A stretch of DNA of 64,000 nt from Caulobacter segnis ATCC 21756 (GCF_000092285.1 NC_014100.1:682001-746000); one strand, 5' to 3'; shown: positions 1 through 8,605, numbered from the stretch's first letter. Notes: generated by a model from the letters alone, not told the origin. Program-made: numbers and translations.

Positions 1-432
1 CTTGATCGCGGGACGGACGCCGAACAGGCCCTGGGCCTCGTCCTGGAAGCTGAACTTGTCGCCGGCCAGCATGGCCAGCCGCGTCTGCGCCGCCTTGACC
101 TGACCTTTCAGGAACAGCTTGCGGCGGCGCTGGTCGGCGGTGAGCTGCTTGTCCGGCGCATGCGCCAGCAGGTCCTGCAGGCGATCGGCTTCCTTGCGCA
201 GCACCGAGACCGGGCGCGGCGCCAGCTTGGCGGCGGTCTGATATTCGCGGGGACCATAGTAGGCGTCGACATAGCCGGGTTCGCGCTCTCCGGCCTCTAG
301 GGTCAGGCGCACGAAGTCGACGGCGATCTTGTCCAGCAGTTCGGAGCCGGGCGAGGCGAGGGCGGGCGAGATGGCGCCGAGTGACAGCGTGGCGATGGCC
401 GCGAGGGACGCGGCGGCGTGGCGGAACGTCAT
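1..432 (-). CDS. Secreted protein of unknown function (3' end outside window)
   Basis: The reading frame opens at an ATG at 432 and stays open to base 1, giving 144 residues without a stop, so the C-terminus lies outside the window. The first about 26 residues form a typical signal peptide (hydrophobic core, then Ala-Leu-Ala-Ser), which suggests export to the periplasm. The mature part begins with a helical segment followed by an EPGYVDAYYGP motif and a Lys/Arg/Gln-rich helical stretch. I associate that motif with large secreted alphaproteobacterial proteins of unknown function, possibly metallopeptidase-like, but the visible part has no catalytic motif. Function is not assigned. Confidence 0.7.
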   Translation of the reverse strand, partial: MTFRHAAASLAAIATLSLGAISPALASPGSELLDKIAVDFVRLTLEAGEREPGYVDAYYGPREYQTAAKLAPRPVSVLRKEADRLQDLLAHAPDKQLTADQRRRKLFLKGQVKAAQTRLAMLAGDKFSFQDEAQGLFGVRPAIK

Positions 433-501
433 GATACTCACCCGAACGATCGAAGGCGGCACGCTGCACCGTTCCGCCCCGGTTCGGCAAGCTCGGCCGT
501 T

Positions 502-1572
502 CTAGCCTCGCGCGGCGACCGCCAGGGCGGGGAAGTCGCTGAACACCCCGTCGACGCCCGCCGCGTACAGCGCCTTCAGCACCGCGATGGCGTCGCCGTG
601 CTGGGCCAGGAAGGCCGGGTCCTTGGGATCGCCTTTCCGCAAGGTCGCGGGCAGGAAGTAGTTCTCGGCGCGCACCGTCCAGGGGTGGACGACGAGGCCC
701 GCGGCGTGGGCGTTCTTGACGAGGTCGGTGGCCGGCAGCAGGGCGTTGGCGTCCTGCGGGACGACCATGGTCTTTTCCGGGCCCAGGCCGTCGGCGTAGA
801 CGGCCACGTCCTTCAGGCCCTGGGCGGTGACGAGGTCGGCGTACTTGACGGTCGGCAGGTCGGCGGGCCCGCCTTCGCCGGCGACCAGGAACACCAGGCG
901 CGCGGGGGTCTTGGCCCGCAGGCGCTTGAGAGGCCCGACTTCGAAGCACTGCACGAACACCGGCGCGGTGGCCGAGTTCAGGTCCAGCGCCTTCAGCTTG
1001 GCGACGAGGCGGTCCTCGGTGGGCAGGCCGATCGAGGCGAAATAGGTCGGGTGCTTCAGCTCGGGATAGACGCCGATCGTCCGGCCGGTGCGCTGGCTGC
1101 CGGCGCGGGCGATGGCGACCACTTCCTCGAAGGTCAGCAACTGGGCCTGGCCGTCATAGGCGGTGTTGGCGGGGCGCAACTGCGGCAGGCGTTCGCGGGC
1201 GCGCAGGGTCTTCAGCTCGGCGAGGGTGAAGTCCTCGGTGAACCAGCCGGTGACCGACTGGCCGTCGATGGTCTTGGTGGCCTTGCGGGCGGCGAACTCG
1301 GGGCGGCTGGCGACGTCGGTCGTGCCGCCGATCTCGTTCTCGTGGCGCGCGACGAGGTGGCCGTCCTTGGTGGGGACCAGGTCCGGCTCGATGAAGTCCG
1401 CGCCCTGCTCGATGGCGCGCTCATAGGCCAGGACTGTGTGCTCGGGGCGCTCGCCGCTGCAGCCGCGGTGGCCGATGACGATCGGCTTGCGGCTCTGGGC
1501 GCGGGCGAAGCCCGGAAGGAACGTGCCGGCGAGGGCGGCGGTGGTCAGGGCGCGACGGGTCAGCAGGGTCAT
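502..1572 (-). CDS. glpQ: Glycerophosphodiester phosphodiesterase (GlpQ type)
   Basis: The 356-residue protein probably hydrolyses glycerophosphodiesters to glycerol-3-phosphate and an alcohol in the periplasm. The start at 1572 is chosen because it begins MTLLTRRAL followed by a hydrophobic stretch ending in FARAQ, a signal peptide with a Tat-like twin arginine. An upstream in-frame start at 1692 would add 40 low-complexity residues from a repeat. Family motifs are visible: IGHRGCSGERPEHT with the catalytic His-Arg, the acidic metal ligands in EPDLVPTKDG, and the second His in ARHENEIGGTTD. Length and motifs match periplasmic GlpQ rather than the shorter cytosolic UgpQ. Confidence 0.93.
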   Translation of the reverse strand: MTLLTRRALTTAALAGTFLPGFARAQSRKPIVIGHRGCSGERPEHTVLAYERAIEQGADFIEPDLVPTKDGHLVARHENEIGGTTDVASRPEFAARKATKTIDGQSVTGWFTEDFTLAELKTLRARERLPQLRPANTAYDGQAQLLTFEEVVAIARAGSQRTGRTIGVYPELKHPTYFASIGLPTEDRLVAKLKALDLNSATAPVFVQCFEVGPLKRLRAKTPARLVFLVAGEGGPADLPTVKYADLVTAQGLKDVAVYADGLGPEKTMVVPQDANALLPATDLVKNAHAAGLVVHPWTVRAENYFLPATLRKGDPKDPAFLAQHGDAIAVLKALYAAGVDGVFSDFPALAVAARG

Positions 1573-1612
1573 GGGGCGCGATTTAGCGCGCGGATGTGAC
1601 GGTTTGGCTAGG

Positions 1613-1745
1613 GGGAACGCCCCCTCCGTCACGGCGCGTATTCGCGCCGCGCCACCTCCCCCGCGATGCGGGTGAGGAGGGAGCGTTATCATCCTCCCCC
1701 GTAAAACGGGGGAGGGGGACCGCGAAGCGGTGGAGGGGGCGCTGA
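1613..1745. repeat. GC-rich dispersed intergenic repeat (copy 1)
   Basis: This stretch between glpQ and suhB holds runs of CCCCCTCCGTC, CACCTCCCCCGC, CCTCCCCCGT and GGGGGAGG type that pair as stem-loops. The same modules recur near 25.2, 48.2, 49.9, 51.3, 52.9 and 56.3 kb. It lies downstream of neither convergent pair but upstream of glpQ and downstream of suhB, both leftward, so transcription from suhB may pass through it. Confidence 0.75.
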
Positions 1746-1753
1746 GTCGGACT

Positions 1754-2554
1754 CTAAGCCGCCCGCAGGCGTTCCAGGATCTGCGGGTGCAGGTCCTGGT
1801 TCGAGGCCAGGATCGACTTGCCGGACACGAGGTCGAGATCGCTCTCGTCGATCGTGGAGATCTTGCCGCCCGATTCCTGGATCATCAGGATCCCGGCCGC
1901 GACATCCCACGGATTGAGGTTGCGCTCCCAGTAGGCGTCGAAGCGGCCGGCGGCGACCCAGGCGAGATCCAGGGCGGCCGAGCCGAAGCGGCGCACGCCG
2001 GCGACCTTCTGGCTGACCTGGTGCAGCTCCTTCAGGAACTGGCCGTGGCCGGGCTTGCCGGCGAACGGAACGCCCGTGGCCAGGACGCTCTCATCCAGGT
2101 GGCGGCGGGCGGCGACGCGCAGACGCTTCTCGGCGCCGAGGAACGCGCCCTTGCCCTTCTCGACCCAGAAGAGGTCGTTGCTGATCGGGTTATAGGTCAC
2201 GCCGGCGACGATGCCTTCGCCCTCGCGCTGCAGGGCGATGTTGACCGCGAAGTGCGGGATGGCGTGCATGAAGTTGGTGGTGCCGTCCAGCGGGTCGACG
2301 ATCCAGGTGTGGGTCTTGTCGGTGCCCTCGATCATGCCGCGCTCTTCGCCCAGGAAGCTGTAGCCCGGGCGGGCCTTGGTCAGGATCTCGAACAGGGTCT
2401 GCTCGGCCTTGAGGTCGGCGTTGGTGACGAAGTCCGCCGCGCCCTTCTTGGAGACCTGCAGTTCGGTGACTTCGCCGAAGTCGCGGGCCAGGCCACGGGC
2501 GGCCTTCCGGGCCGCGTCGATCATGACGTTCAGAAGGGCGGAAGGCGTGGCCAC
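1754..2554 (-). CDS. suhB: Inositol monophosphatase family protein (SuhB)
   Basis: The 266-residue cytosolic protein belongs to the Mg2+-dependent inositol monophosphatase family, which dephosphorylates myo-inositol-1-phosphate; in enterobacteria SuhB also acts in rRNA antitermination. The metal-site motifs are present in order: FLGEERG (Glu-Glu), WIVDPLDGTTNF (Asp-Pro-Leu-Asp-Gly-Thr) and NPWDVAAGILMIQESGG near the C-terminus (Trp-Asp). Length is normal. It starts with MATPSALLNVM, and its 3' end lies 182 bases upstream of glpQ with a repeat between. The name follows family membership; the physiological substrate cannot be told from sequence. Confidence 0.92.
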   Translation of the reverse strand: MATPSALLNVMIDAARKAARGLARDFGEVTELQVSKKGAADFVTNADLKAEQTLFEILTKARPGYSFLGEERGMIEGTDKTHTWIVDPLDGTTNFMHAIPHFAVNIALQREGEGIVAGVTYNPISNDLFWVEKGKGAFLGAEKRLRVAARRHLDESVLATGVPFAGKPGHGQFLKELHQVSQKVAGVRRFGSAALDLAWVAAGRFDAYWERNLNPWDVAAGILMIQESGGKISTIDESDLDLVSGKSILASNQDLHPQILERLRAA

Positions 2555-2714
2555 GGGCGGACTATCCTCAATGAAAGCCGTCGACGCCGGCCGGAAAGTC
2601 CGGCGGCGGAGCGGTAGGTCGACGGTGTGAAAGAACGGGCGCGGAACCTAGTCGTCCACAGGCGCGAAGGCAAGGCGGGCGGATTCGAAGGGGTTAACCG
2701 GGGCATAATCAACG

Positions 2715-2758
2715 CCGTGTCATCCCGTCTTCGCTTCGCTACGGCCGGGATGACACGG
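2715..2758. repeat. 13-bp perfect inverted repeat, candidate transcription stop
   Basis: CCGTGTCATCCCG (2715-2727) is the exact reverse complement of CGGGATGACACGG (2746-2758), separated by 18 bases that contain TCGCTTCGCTACGG. It follows the leftward gene at 2780 and precedes suhB. There is no T-run, so it is either a bidirectional stem-loop repeat or a weak terminator. TCATCCCGG..CCGGGATGA elements are common between genes in Caulobacter, as I recall. Confidence 0.65.
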
Positions 2759-2779
2759 TTTGTAGACTTATGCCGTCGC

Positions 2780-3187
2780 CTAGGGCAGCTCCACCTTCGG
2801 CAGGCTGTCCTTGGTCTCGCACAACAGCTTGCCGGCCTTGCCGACCGCGCCGGAGATGTCCTCGATCTTGGCTTCCTTGCGCCAGCCCTTGGGCAGACCC
2901 TTGGTTCCGTCGAAGTCCATGCCGAGGTCCATCCACTTGTCCGCCGCGCAGTCCAGCGCGAACAACAGGATCGGACCCTTGCTGGCCGGCCAGTCGCGAT
3001 AGGGGCCGACGCCCTTGCCCTCGGCGATGCGGGTGACGATCAGGCCTGTGGCCTGATCCACGCGGGAAAAGTCCGCGTCGTAATAGGTCTTGGTTTCGCC
3101 CGGCGCCAGTTTCCAGGTCTCGGCGGTCGAGGCCGTCGAGAAGGCCAGAGCCGGTAAGCTAAGCAAACACACTACGAGCCGCTTCAT
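2780..3187 (-). CDS. Small secreted protein of unknown function
   Basis: The 135-residue protein has a clear N-terminal signal peptide (MKRLVVCLLSLPALAFSTASTAE), so it is probably periplasmic. The mature region is soluble and about 110 residues long with two cysteines (in LDCAADKW and LLCETKD) that could form a disulfide. No domain was recognised. It is leftward, with a 9-bp inverted repeat (3192-3200 with 3221-3229) immediately upstream of the ATG, which could be an operator or a leader hairpin. Codon use is typical of the window, supporting a real gene. Confidence 0.75.
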   Translation of the reverse strand: MKRLVVCLLSLPALAFSTASTAETWKLAPGETKTYYDADFSRVDQATGLIVTRIAEGKGVGPYRDWPASKGPILLFALDCAADKWMDLGMDFDGTKGLPKGWRKEAKIEDISGAVGKAGKLLCETKDSLPKVELP

Positions 3188-3191
3188 GTCG

Positions 3192-3229
3192 AGCGTCCTC
3201 CCCAGGCTTTGTTCGCTGGAGAGGACGCT
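3192..3229. promoter_or_regulatory. 9-bp inverted repeat just upstream of the gene at 3187
   Basis: AGCGTCCTC (3192-3200) and GAGGACGCT (3221-3229) are exact reverse complements, separated by 20 bases. The repeat ends 5 bases from the start codon at 3187, so it lies in the leader of the small secreted protein, where it could bind a regulator or fold in the mRNA. Its left arm includes the Shine-Dalgarno-like GAGGACG on the minus strand. Function is inferred only from position. Confidence 0.4.
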
Positions 3230-3273
3230 AGGCCTGTGTGCGGCGCGTCACAAGGCGGCCTGGCGACCTCGTT

Positions 3274-3942
3274 TTACTTAGGGGATTGCTGGCGGGCTTC
3301 CCGGCGCGCCGCGAGGCCGTCGGCGATGGCGGCGTTCAGGGCGGCGACCGCGGCGGCGGGACCTTCCGGATGGGCCCAGACCCCGGCTGATACGGCCAGG
3401 AAGTCCGCGCCCGCCGCCGCCAGGCCGGTTGCGTTGTCGGCGGTGATCCCGCCGATCGCCACGCACGGCGTCTCCATCGTCTCCTGCCAGATCGTCAGGA
3501 TTTCGGGATCGGCGGTGGTCGGGGCGTCCTTGGTCGTGGTCGGGAAGAAGGCGCCGAAGGCGACGTAGTCCGCGCCGGCCTCGGACGCCTCCATGGCCAG
3601 GTGCCGGCTGTCGTGGCAGGTGACCCCGATCATCCTCTGGCCCATCAGCTTGCGGGCGTCCTTGTAGGGCATGTCGGACTGGCCGATGTGGACGCCATCG
3701 ACGGCGAGGCGGGCGGCCAGATCCGGGCGGTCGTTCAGGATCACGGCGACGTCGCGCGCTTGGGCGATCGGGGCCAGGACGTCGACGGCGGCGGCCACCA
3801 CCTCGTCTGGCGCGTCCTTCAGCCGGATCTGCAGGGCGGCCACGTCGCCGCCTTCGAGCGCCTGGGCCAGCGTCCGGCCGAAACCGGCCAGGTCGGACAG
3901 GGCGGGCGGGGTGATCAGGTAGAGGCGGCAGTCGAGCGTCAT
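3274..3942 (-). CDS. thiE: Thiamine-phosphate synthase
   Basis: The 222-residue protein joins hydroxymethylpyrimidine pyrophosphate with hydroxyethylthiazole phosphate to make thiamine monophosphate in the cytosol. The TIM-barrel motifs of ThiE are present: LYLITPP at strand 1, [28 protein letters not shown], a TTTKD phosphate-binding loop and the late GIT..N/AVSAG segments. It stands apart from other thi genes; thiD lies at 41.2 kb and no THI-box riboswitch was found in the short upstream gap. TenI-like regulators share this fold, but the conserved thiazole-phosphate loop favours a real enzyme. Confidence 0.9.
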   Translation of the reverse strand: MTLDCRLYLITPPALSDLAGFGRTLAQALEGGDVAALQIRLKDAPDEVVAAAVDVLAPIAQARDVAVILNDRPDLAARLAVDGVHIGQSDMPYKDARKLMGQRMIGVTCHDSRHLAMEASEAGADYVAFGAFFPTTTKDAPTTADPEILTIWQETMETPCVAIGGITADNATGLAAAGADFLAVSAGVWAHPEGPAAAVAALNAAIADGLAARREARQQSPK

Positions 3943-3994
3943 GGGGTGGCTTTAGGCCAAATCGCGCCCGGGGAGTAGATGTCGCAGGCGCATC

Positions 3995-4053
3995 GCAATG
4001 AGAGTCAGTTGCAAAAGCCCCGGCATTGGGCTAGATGAGAATGAAACTCATTC
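3995..4053 (+). promoter_or_regulatory. Fur-like operator region of bfd-bfr
   Basis: A perfect palindrome GAATGA-AAC-TCATTC occupies 4039-4053, and a second GCAA..TTGC dyad with an AATGAGAGTC core spans 3995-4012, both immediately upstream of the bfd start at 4070. AATGA/TCATT dyads resemble Fur boxes, and Fur control of bacterioferritin-associated ferredoxin is well established. Which protein binds here is inferred from motif shape and neighbour. Confidence 0.6.
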
Positions 4054-4069
4054 GGTAGGGCGTTCTTCC

Positions 4070-4255
4070 TTGTACGTCTGCAATTGTAACGGCATCCGCG
4101 AGCGCCAGGTGCGCGCCGCCATCGACGCCGGCGCCCAGCGCCCGGTGGAGATTTTCCGCCATCACGGCTGCCAGGCCCAGTGCGCCAAGTGCGTCTGTGA
4201 GATGCGCCAGATGATCCAGGAAAACCGCGAGGCGCTAGCCTACGCCGCCGAGTAA
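4070..4255 (+). CDS. bfd: Bacterioferritin-associated [2Fe-2S] ferredoxin
   Basis: This 61-residue protein passes electrons to bacterioferritin so that stored iron can be released. The four cluster cysteines are visible in the Bfd spacing: YVCNCNGI near the N-terminus and CQAQCAKCVCEM in the middle. The start is taken as TTG at 4070 because the conserved family N-terminus (M-Y-V-C-N-C) begins there; the longer frame from 3998 would run through the Fur-like palindrome and adds non-conserved residues. The bacterioferritin gene follows 143 bases later, which fits the partner role, and both probably answer to iron through Fur. Confidence 0.9.
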   Translation: MYVCNCNGIRERQVRAAIDAGAQRPVEIFRHHGCQAQCAKCVCEMRQMIQENREALAYAAE

Positions 4256-4398
4256 CGGCGAAACTCCGGCAAATTCAGAGATCGCGAAGCACTTGCACGG
4301 ATTTCCGTGAGAGCGCGAAACACTCGCACATATTCATGTTGAAGGCCGCCACGGCTTGCCCCAGGTTCCGGCCGACAACGACTCTGAAGGAGGCCGCC

Positions 4399-4878
4399 AT
4401 GCAGGGCGATCCCGGCATTATCCGACTGCTCAACGCGGTCCTCACCAACGAGCTGACGGCGGTCAACCAGTACTTCCTGCACGCGCGGATGTACGACAAC
4501 TGGGGCTTCAAGCGCCTCGGCAAGATCACCTATGACGAGTCGATCGGCGAGATGAAGCACGCCGACATGCTGATCAACCGCATCCTGTTCCTGGAAGGTC
4601 TTCCGAACCTCCAGGACCTGCACAAGCTGAAGATCGGCGAGACCGTGCCCGAGTGCCTGAATTCCGACCTCCAGGTCGAGCTGGGCGGTCGCGAGACCCT
4701 GATCCCGGGCATCATCCAGTGCGAACAGGCCCGCGACTATGTCAGCCGTGAGCTGCTGCGTGAGATCCTCAGCGACACCGAGGAGCACATCGACTTCCTC
4801 GAGACCCAGCTGTCGCTGGTCAAGTCGCTGGGCGAAGCCAACTACCTGCAGTCGGCCATGGGCGAGCTGCCGTCCTAG
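4399..4878 (+). CDS. bfr: Bacterioferritin
   Basis: The 159-residue protein forms 24-mer haem-containing iron-storage shells. The start at 4399 has a strong Shine-Dalgarno (GAAGGAGG, 4386-4393) and gives the canonical MQGDPG N-terminus; an upstream frame from 4336 is not conserved. Ferroxidase ligands Glu18, Tyr25, Glu51, His54, Glu94 and His130 are present, as is the haem ligand Met52, counting from this start. Position 127, a Glu ligand in E. coli Bfr, is Thr here (sequence SDTEEHID). It pairs with the upstream ferredoxin gene. Identity is secure; full ferroxidase competence is less so. Confidence 0.97.
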   Translation: MQGDPGIIRLLNAVLTNELTAVNQYFLHARMYDNWGFKRLGKITYDESIGEMKHADMLINRILFLEGLPNLQDLHKLKIGETVPECLNSDLQVELGGRETLIPGIIQCEQARDYVSRELLREILSDTEEHIDFLETQLSLVKSLGEANYLQSAMGELPS

Positions 4879-4884
4879 CCGCGC

Positions 4885-5391
4885 CTAGATCGGCCGCTGC
4901 ATGAACAGGCGCGCGCCTTCGTCGAGGCCGCGCGCCACATGCTCTCGCCGCACCGCGCGCAAGGCGTCCGAGAGCGCGTCGTCGGGAATGTCGAGAAATC
5001 CCAACCGCCTGTAGTACGGCGCGTTCCAGGGCACATCGCGGAAGGTCGAGAGCGTCAGGCGGGCCCGCCCCGTCGCCGCTGCGCGCTGGGCCACGGCGTC
5101 GATCAGGGCCGCGCCGATCCGGCGTCCCTCGAACCGCGGATCCACGTCGATCTGTTCGATGTAGAGGCTGTCCTCCAGCGGGCGGAACATCACGAACGCC
5201 GCCAACGCCTCATCGAGAGTCGCCGCCAGCAGCCCATTCGCGGCGACACGGGCCGTGAGCACGTCCCAGGGCGTTGGCTCGTCGCCGGCCAGCGCATCCA
5301 TCACGCCGATGAAACGGCGGGACGAGCCACGTTCAAGAGCGCGGATCGCGTCGAGTTCGGCCGTCTGGGCGGGGCGGATGGCGAGCGTCAT
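4885..5391 (-). CDS. GNAT-family N-acetyltransferase
   Basis: The 168-residue protein carries a GNAT fold: IEQIDVDPRFEGRRIGAALID is the beta4-alpha3 acetyl-CoA pyrophosphate loop (R/Q-x-x-G-x-G/A version RRIGAA), and NAPYYRRLGF is the typical C-terminal Y-x-x-x-GF motif. The substrate cannot be predicted. The start at 5391 is preferred because the domain begins immediately (MTLAIRPAQTAELDAIRALE); an alternative ATG at 5409 adds six residues. It converges on bfr, with only 6 bases between stop codons, and lies downstream of the chemoreceptor gene on the same strand. Confidence 0.87.
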   Translation of the reverse strand: MTLAIRPAQTAELDAIRALERGSSRRFIGVMDALAGDEPTPWDVLTARVAANGLLAATLDEALAAFVMFRPLEDSLYIEQIDVDPRFEGRRIGAALIDAVAQRAAATGRARLTLSTFRDVPWNAPYYRRLGFLDIPDDALSDALRAVRREHVARGLDEGARLFMQRPI

Positions 5392-5431
5392 GCGACCCTC
5401 GTAGCTCACGCGGCGCCCGCCGCGAAGGCGG

Positions 5432-7237
5432 TCAGGCGGCGCGCTGTCGCGTCGGCTGATCGTCGAACTTCTCGACCAGTTCGCCCAGGCGCGAGGCCTC
5501 GCCCTTCAGCGAGTGCGCCGCAGCGGTGGTCTGCTCGACCATCGCCGCGTTCTGCTGGGTCATCTGGTCCATCTGATTCACGGCGCTGTTGACCTGGCCG
5601 AGGCTCAGGGCCTGTTCCTGCGCGGCCGTGGCGATCTCGGCCACCAGCTCGGAGATGTCGCTGACGCGCTGGATGATGCTGCCCAGAGCCGAGCCGGTGC
5701 GGTCGACCAGGGTGACGCCGACCTCGACCTTGTCGGTTGCCGCGCCGATCAGAACCTTGATTTCCTTGGCGGCGTCGGCCGAGCGCTGAGCCAGGGCCCG
5801 GACTTCCTGCGCAACGACGGCGAAGCCCTTGCCGCTTTCGCCGGCGCGGGCCGCTTCGACGCCGGCGTTCAGGGCCAGCAGATTGGTCTGGAAGGCGATC
5901 TCGTCGATCACCCCGATGATCTGGCCGATCTGTGACGAGGCGGTCTCGATCTCGCGCACGGCGATGACGGCGTCGCGCACCGACACCTCTGTCGCGCGGG
6001 CTTCCTCGCGAGCGGCGTCGACCATGCCATTGGCGCGGCCGGCGCTGTCGGCCGCCTGACGCACGGCGCCGGTGATTTCGTTGAGGGCCGCCGCGGTCTC
6101 TTCCAGGCTGGCGGCCTGCTGCTCGGTCCGGCGCGACAGGTCGTCGGCGGCCTGGGCGATCTCGGCCGCGCCGACATGGACGCCGCGCGACGAGGTCCCG
6201 ATGTCGCCGAGCGTGGCGTTCAGGGTCTCGGCCGTGGCGTTGAAGTCGTGGCGCAGGCGTTCGTAATCGGCGTGGAAGGCCTTGTTCAGACGCACGCCGA
6301 TCTGGCCGTTGGCCAGGTTGGCGAGGCCTTGGGCGAGGCCGTCCATGGCGTCGCGACGCGCTTCCTCGGCCGCGCGTCGCTCGGCTTCGGCCGCGGCGCG
6401 GCTGTGTTCGGAGTCCATGCGGGCCTGGTCCTCGCGATCCCGCATCGCGCGGCGTTCCAGCGCGGCCTCGCGGAAGACGGCGATCGACTTGGCCATGTCT
6501 CCCAGCTCGTCCGAGCGGTTGGCGAAGGGGACCTCGTTCTCGTAGTCGCCCTTGGCCAGCTTGGCCATGTAGTCGGTGATGGCTTCGACCGGGCGCACGA
6601 CGGCGCGGCGCAGGGCCCAGATCCCACCGAAAATCAGGCCGCCCAGCAACAGGGTCAGGCCCGCCATCAGGCCCACGTCCCACAGCTGCTTGCGATGCGC
6701 GTAAGCCTCGACGGCGGCGTTGTCGGACGCGATCACCGGCGTGGCCTTGTCGACCTGGGCGCGGTGGGCGGCGTAGGCGATCTTGAGTTCGGCGTAGGCG
6801 GCGTCGGCGGTCGCCTGATCGCCCACCTCGACGGCGGCGACGAGGCGGTCGGCGGCGGCGAGCATCTGCTTGGCTTGGACGTCGGAGTCCACGAGCAAAA
6901 TCTGTTTGACCTTCGGGTCGAAGTCGGACGCGCGCCAGTAGGTCGTGCGCGCGTCATATTCGCTCCGCAAGCGCTTGAGTTCGCCCGCGGCCCAGCGCGC
7001 GGAGTCGGGCGTGCGGGTGAAATAGGCGGTCTGCGCGTCGAGATAGGCCTCGATGACGTACATGGGCGGCGGCAGGATGTCGGCGGTCAGATCCTTGCCC
7101 GCGACGATCTGCCGATACAGCGGCCCCCCGATCCTCTGGTTGGCGATCGCGTTCCACGACCCAGCGGTCAGCAGAACAAGCCCAACGGCCAAGGCCGCGC
7201 CGAAAAGGCTCATGGCCCCGGACAACTTCAGACGCAT
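5432..7237 (-). CDS. Methyl-accepting chemotaxis protein
   Basis: The 601-residue inner-membrane chemoreceptor has TM1 at about residues 9-30, a helical periplasmic sensor of about 155 residues, TM2 at about 188-210, a HAMP linker ([22 protein letters not shown]) and a long cytoplasmic signalling coiled coil. The kinase-control hairpin tip [22 protein letters not shown] is well conserved, so it should couple to CheA/CheW. There is no C-terminal NWETF-like pentapeptide; the chain ends DQPTRQRAA. In C. crescentus McpA is removed by ClpXP during the swarmer-to-stalked transition, and a C-terminal Ala-Ala would be compatible with similar turnover, though that is inference. The ligand is unknown. 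Confidence 0.95.
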   Translation of the reverse strand: MRLKLSGAMSLFGAALAVGLVLLTAGSWNAIANQRIGGPLYRQIVAGKDLTADILPPPMYVIEAYLDAQTAYFTRTPDSARWAAGELKRLRSEYDARTTYWRASDFDPKVKQILLVDSDVQAKQMLAAADRLVAAVEVGDQATADAAYAELKIAYAAHRAQVDKATPVIASDNAAVEAYAHRKQLWDVGLMAGLTLLLGGLIFGGIWALRRAVVRPVEAITDYMAKLAKGDYENEVPFANRSDELGDMAKSIAVFREAALERRAMRDREDQARMDSEHSRAAAEAERRAAEEARRDAMDGLAQGLANLANGQIGVRLNKAFHADYERLRHDFNATAETLNATLGDIGTSSRGVHVGAAEIAQAADDLSRRTEQQAASLEETAAALNEITGAVRQAADSAGRANGMVDAAREEARATEVSVRDAVIAVREIETASSQIGQIIGVIDEIAFQTNLLALNAGVEAARAGESGKGFAVVAQEVRALAQRSADAAKEIKVLIGAATDKVEVGVTLVDRTGSALGSIIQRVSDISELVAEIATAAQEQALSLGQVNSAVNQMDQMTQQNAAMVEQTTAAAHSLKGEASRLGELVEKFDDQPTRQRAA

Positions 7238-7564
7238 AGCGCCTACTCCCCAAAACAGGAGGCTAGAAACGCCACATCAGGCGTGAACTCGGTCTTAATC
7301 GGCCGAAGCGCCTACCCATATTGGGGTGCTTTGCCCGCCCGGAGTCCCTTTCCGCGCAAGGTTCTTGCGAGTGTCGAACGGGCCTGCGTCAAATTGACGC
7401 AGGGAGTCTTCGGGTCTCTCCGACCGGATCCCGCGGCGCCGTTTCGGCGGCATTTTCGGGTGGCGCCGCGCGAGGATCGCGCCATGATGAGGCGAGCCCG
7501 GCCGCCCTGGAACCAAGGCCCAGCTGGGCTGTTTGACCTTGCGAGTACAATAGGGAGTTCCGCC
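7238..7564. other. Divergent intergenic region between mcp and the TspO-like gene
   Basis: This 327-base gap separates the leftward chemoreceptor gene from a rightward gene starting at 7565 and must hold both promoters. A TACAAT -10-like hexamer is at 7546-7551, but no well-spaced -35 box was found for it; the nearby TTGACC (7533-7538) is only 7 bases upstream. No operator palindrome, RNA or small gene was recognised. Confidence 0.5.
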
Positions 7565-8142
7565 ATGCACATCGCCCACGGAAAGTCGCGCGAGCGCGCT
7601 CTGGCCGGCCGCGAGGCGTTCGAACTGGAGCATCGGAAGGACTTCCATCCGGCCGGTCAGATCGCCGTAGGCGCGGCCCTGGCCGGCGGTGCGATCGTCG
7701 CGGCCCTGGTGATGGGCCGGCGGCACGAGAAGGTGCTGGACGACGAGATGTACGCCGTCGAGTTCGCTGAAATGCACGAGCCGGTGGCCCACCAGCCCAA
7801 GCCGCTGACCAGCCTGCTGCTGCCGCCGCTGTTCATCGCCATGACCCTTTCGGGTCTGCGCACCTGGAACGCCCCGTCCAGCCCCGCCCGCACCCCCGCG
7901 CCCTGACGATCTGGAGCCTGGTGCAGGGCTTCAACGCCCTGTGGCTGGGCCTGGGCGCCAAGCGCCTGGGCGGCCAGCTCAGCGCCGCGACCGCCTCGCT
8001 GGCGGCCTCGGCGGCCTATGCGATCGAGGCGCGCAAGGTCGGCGGCGGCACGGCGCCGGACCTCGGCTGGGTGGGCTTGGCCAACGCGCTGAGCTCCCAG
8101 CTGTGGCGCAGGCCGGTGCCGCGCGCGCCCACGATCCACTAG
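7565..8142 (+). pseudogene. TspO/MBR-like membrane protein, frameshifted
   Basis: Two adjacent frames look like halves of one protein. The first (7565-7906, 113 residues) has a membrane segment (AGQIAVGAALAGGAIVAALVMG) and then PLTSLLLPPLFIAMTLSGLRTW, and stops at a TGA at 7904. The second, shifted by one base, reads ALTIWSLVQGFNALWLGLGAKRL, then later LGWVGLANALSSQLW, and stops at 8142. Joined, they give a TspO-like pattern of hydrophobic helices, with a LVQ..NALW motif and a P-x-LGWVGLANALSS-x-LW last helix. The break falls in a C-rich tract (about 7890-7903). A GTG at 7921 could restart translation of the second half. TspO homology is my pattern judgement; periplasmic or redox function is unknown. 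Confidence 0.6.
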
Positions 8143-8152
8143 GCCTTTTGGC

Positions 8153-8605
8153 TCAAGGGATCTTCAGCAAACGGTCCAGTCCGAACCGCCCGCCGCCGCG
8201 CGCGATCAGCGGCAGCAGCAGGCCCGCCCACGACAGGTGGGTGGGCCACGCGTCCGGATAGACGAAGATCTCGATCACCGCCGTCATGCCCAGGAACGCC
8301 AGGGCCGAGACGCGGGTGAACAGGCCCAGCACCAGCAGGATCGAGAACAGGTGCTCCGAATAGGTCGCCACGTGGGCGGCGATCTCGGGCGGCAGCAGCG
8401 GCACGTTATATTCGCTCTCGAACAGGGCGTAGGTCCCGTCGGTGATGTGCAGGATCCCGTCGACCTTGGTGCGGCCCGACAGGAAGAAGACCGACGCAAC
8501 GCCCAGGCGTGCGACAAGCAGCAGCAGATCCTCGGGCAGCAGTTTTTCAACGGTACGGGCGAGCAGGGTCATCGGCGCGCGAAGCGCCGTCGAAAAGGCG
8601 GTCAT
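8153..8605 (-). CDS. DoxX family membrane protein of the bufferin operon
   Basis: The 150-residue protein has four predicted membrane helices and the DoxX signature [18 protein letters not shown] near the N-terminus, followed by [26 protein letters not shown]. It is the last gene of the leftward operon, 11 bases after the DUF2063 gene ends. DoxX proteins are quinone-linked or redox-associated membrane proteins, and one commonly closes MNIO/bufferin gene clusters, where it is called BufD by some authors. Its precise role in copper handling is not established from sequence. The start at 8605 is chosen for the conserved N-terminus; longer frames upstream are overlap artefacts. Confidence 0.85.
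   Translation of the reverse strand: MTAFSTALRAPMTLLARTVEKLLPEDLLLLVARLGVASVFFLSGRTKVDGILHITDGTYALFESEYNVPLLPPEIAAHVATYSEHLFSILLVLGLFTRVSALAFLGMTAVIEIFVYPDAWPTHLSWAGLLLPLIARGGGRFGLDRLLKIP

Noticed and set aside
418..1599. Long plus-strand frames opposite glpQ and many other genes
   Set aside because: They are antisense shadows typical of high-GC DNA: compositionally Gly/Arg/Asp/His-rich without family motifs, while the other strand has real domains.
1613..1745. GC-rich repeats as CRISPR or IS remnants
   Set aside because: They have no regular repeat/spacer unit, no transposase, no target duplications visible, and do not occur in an array.
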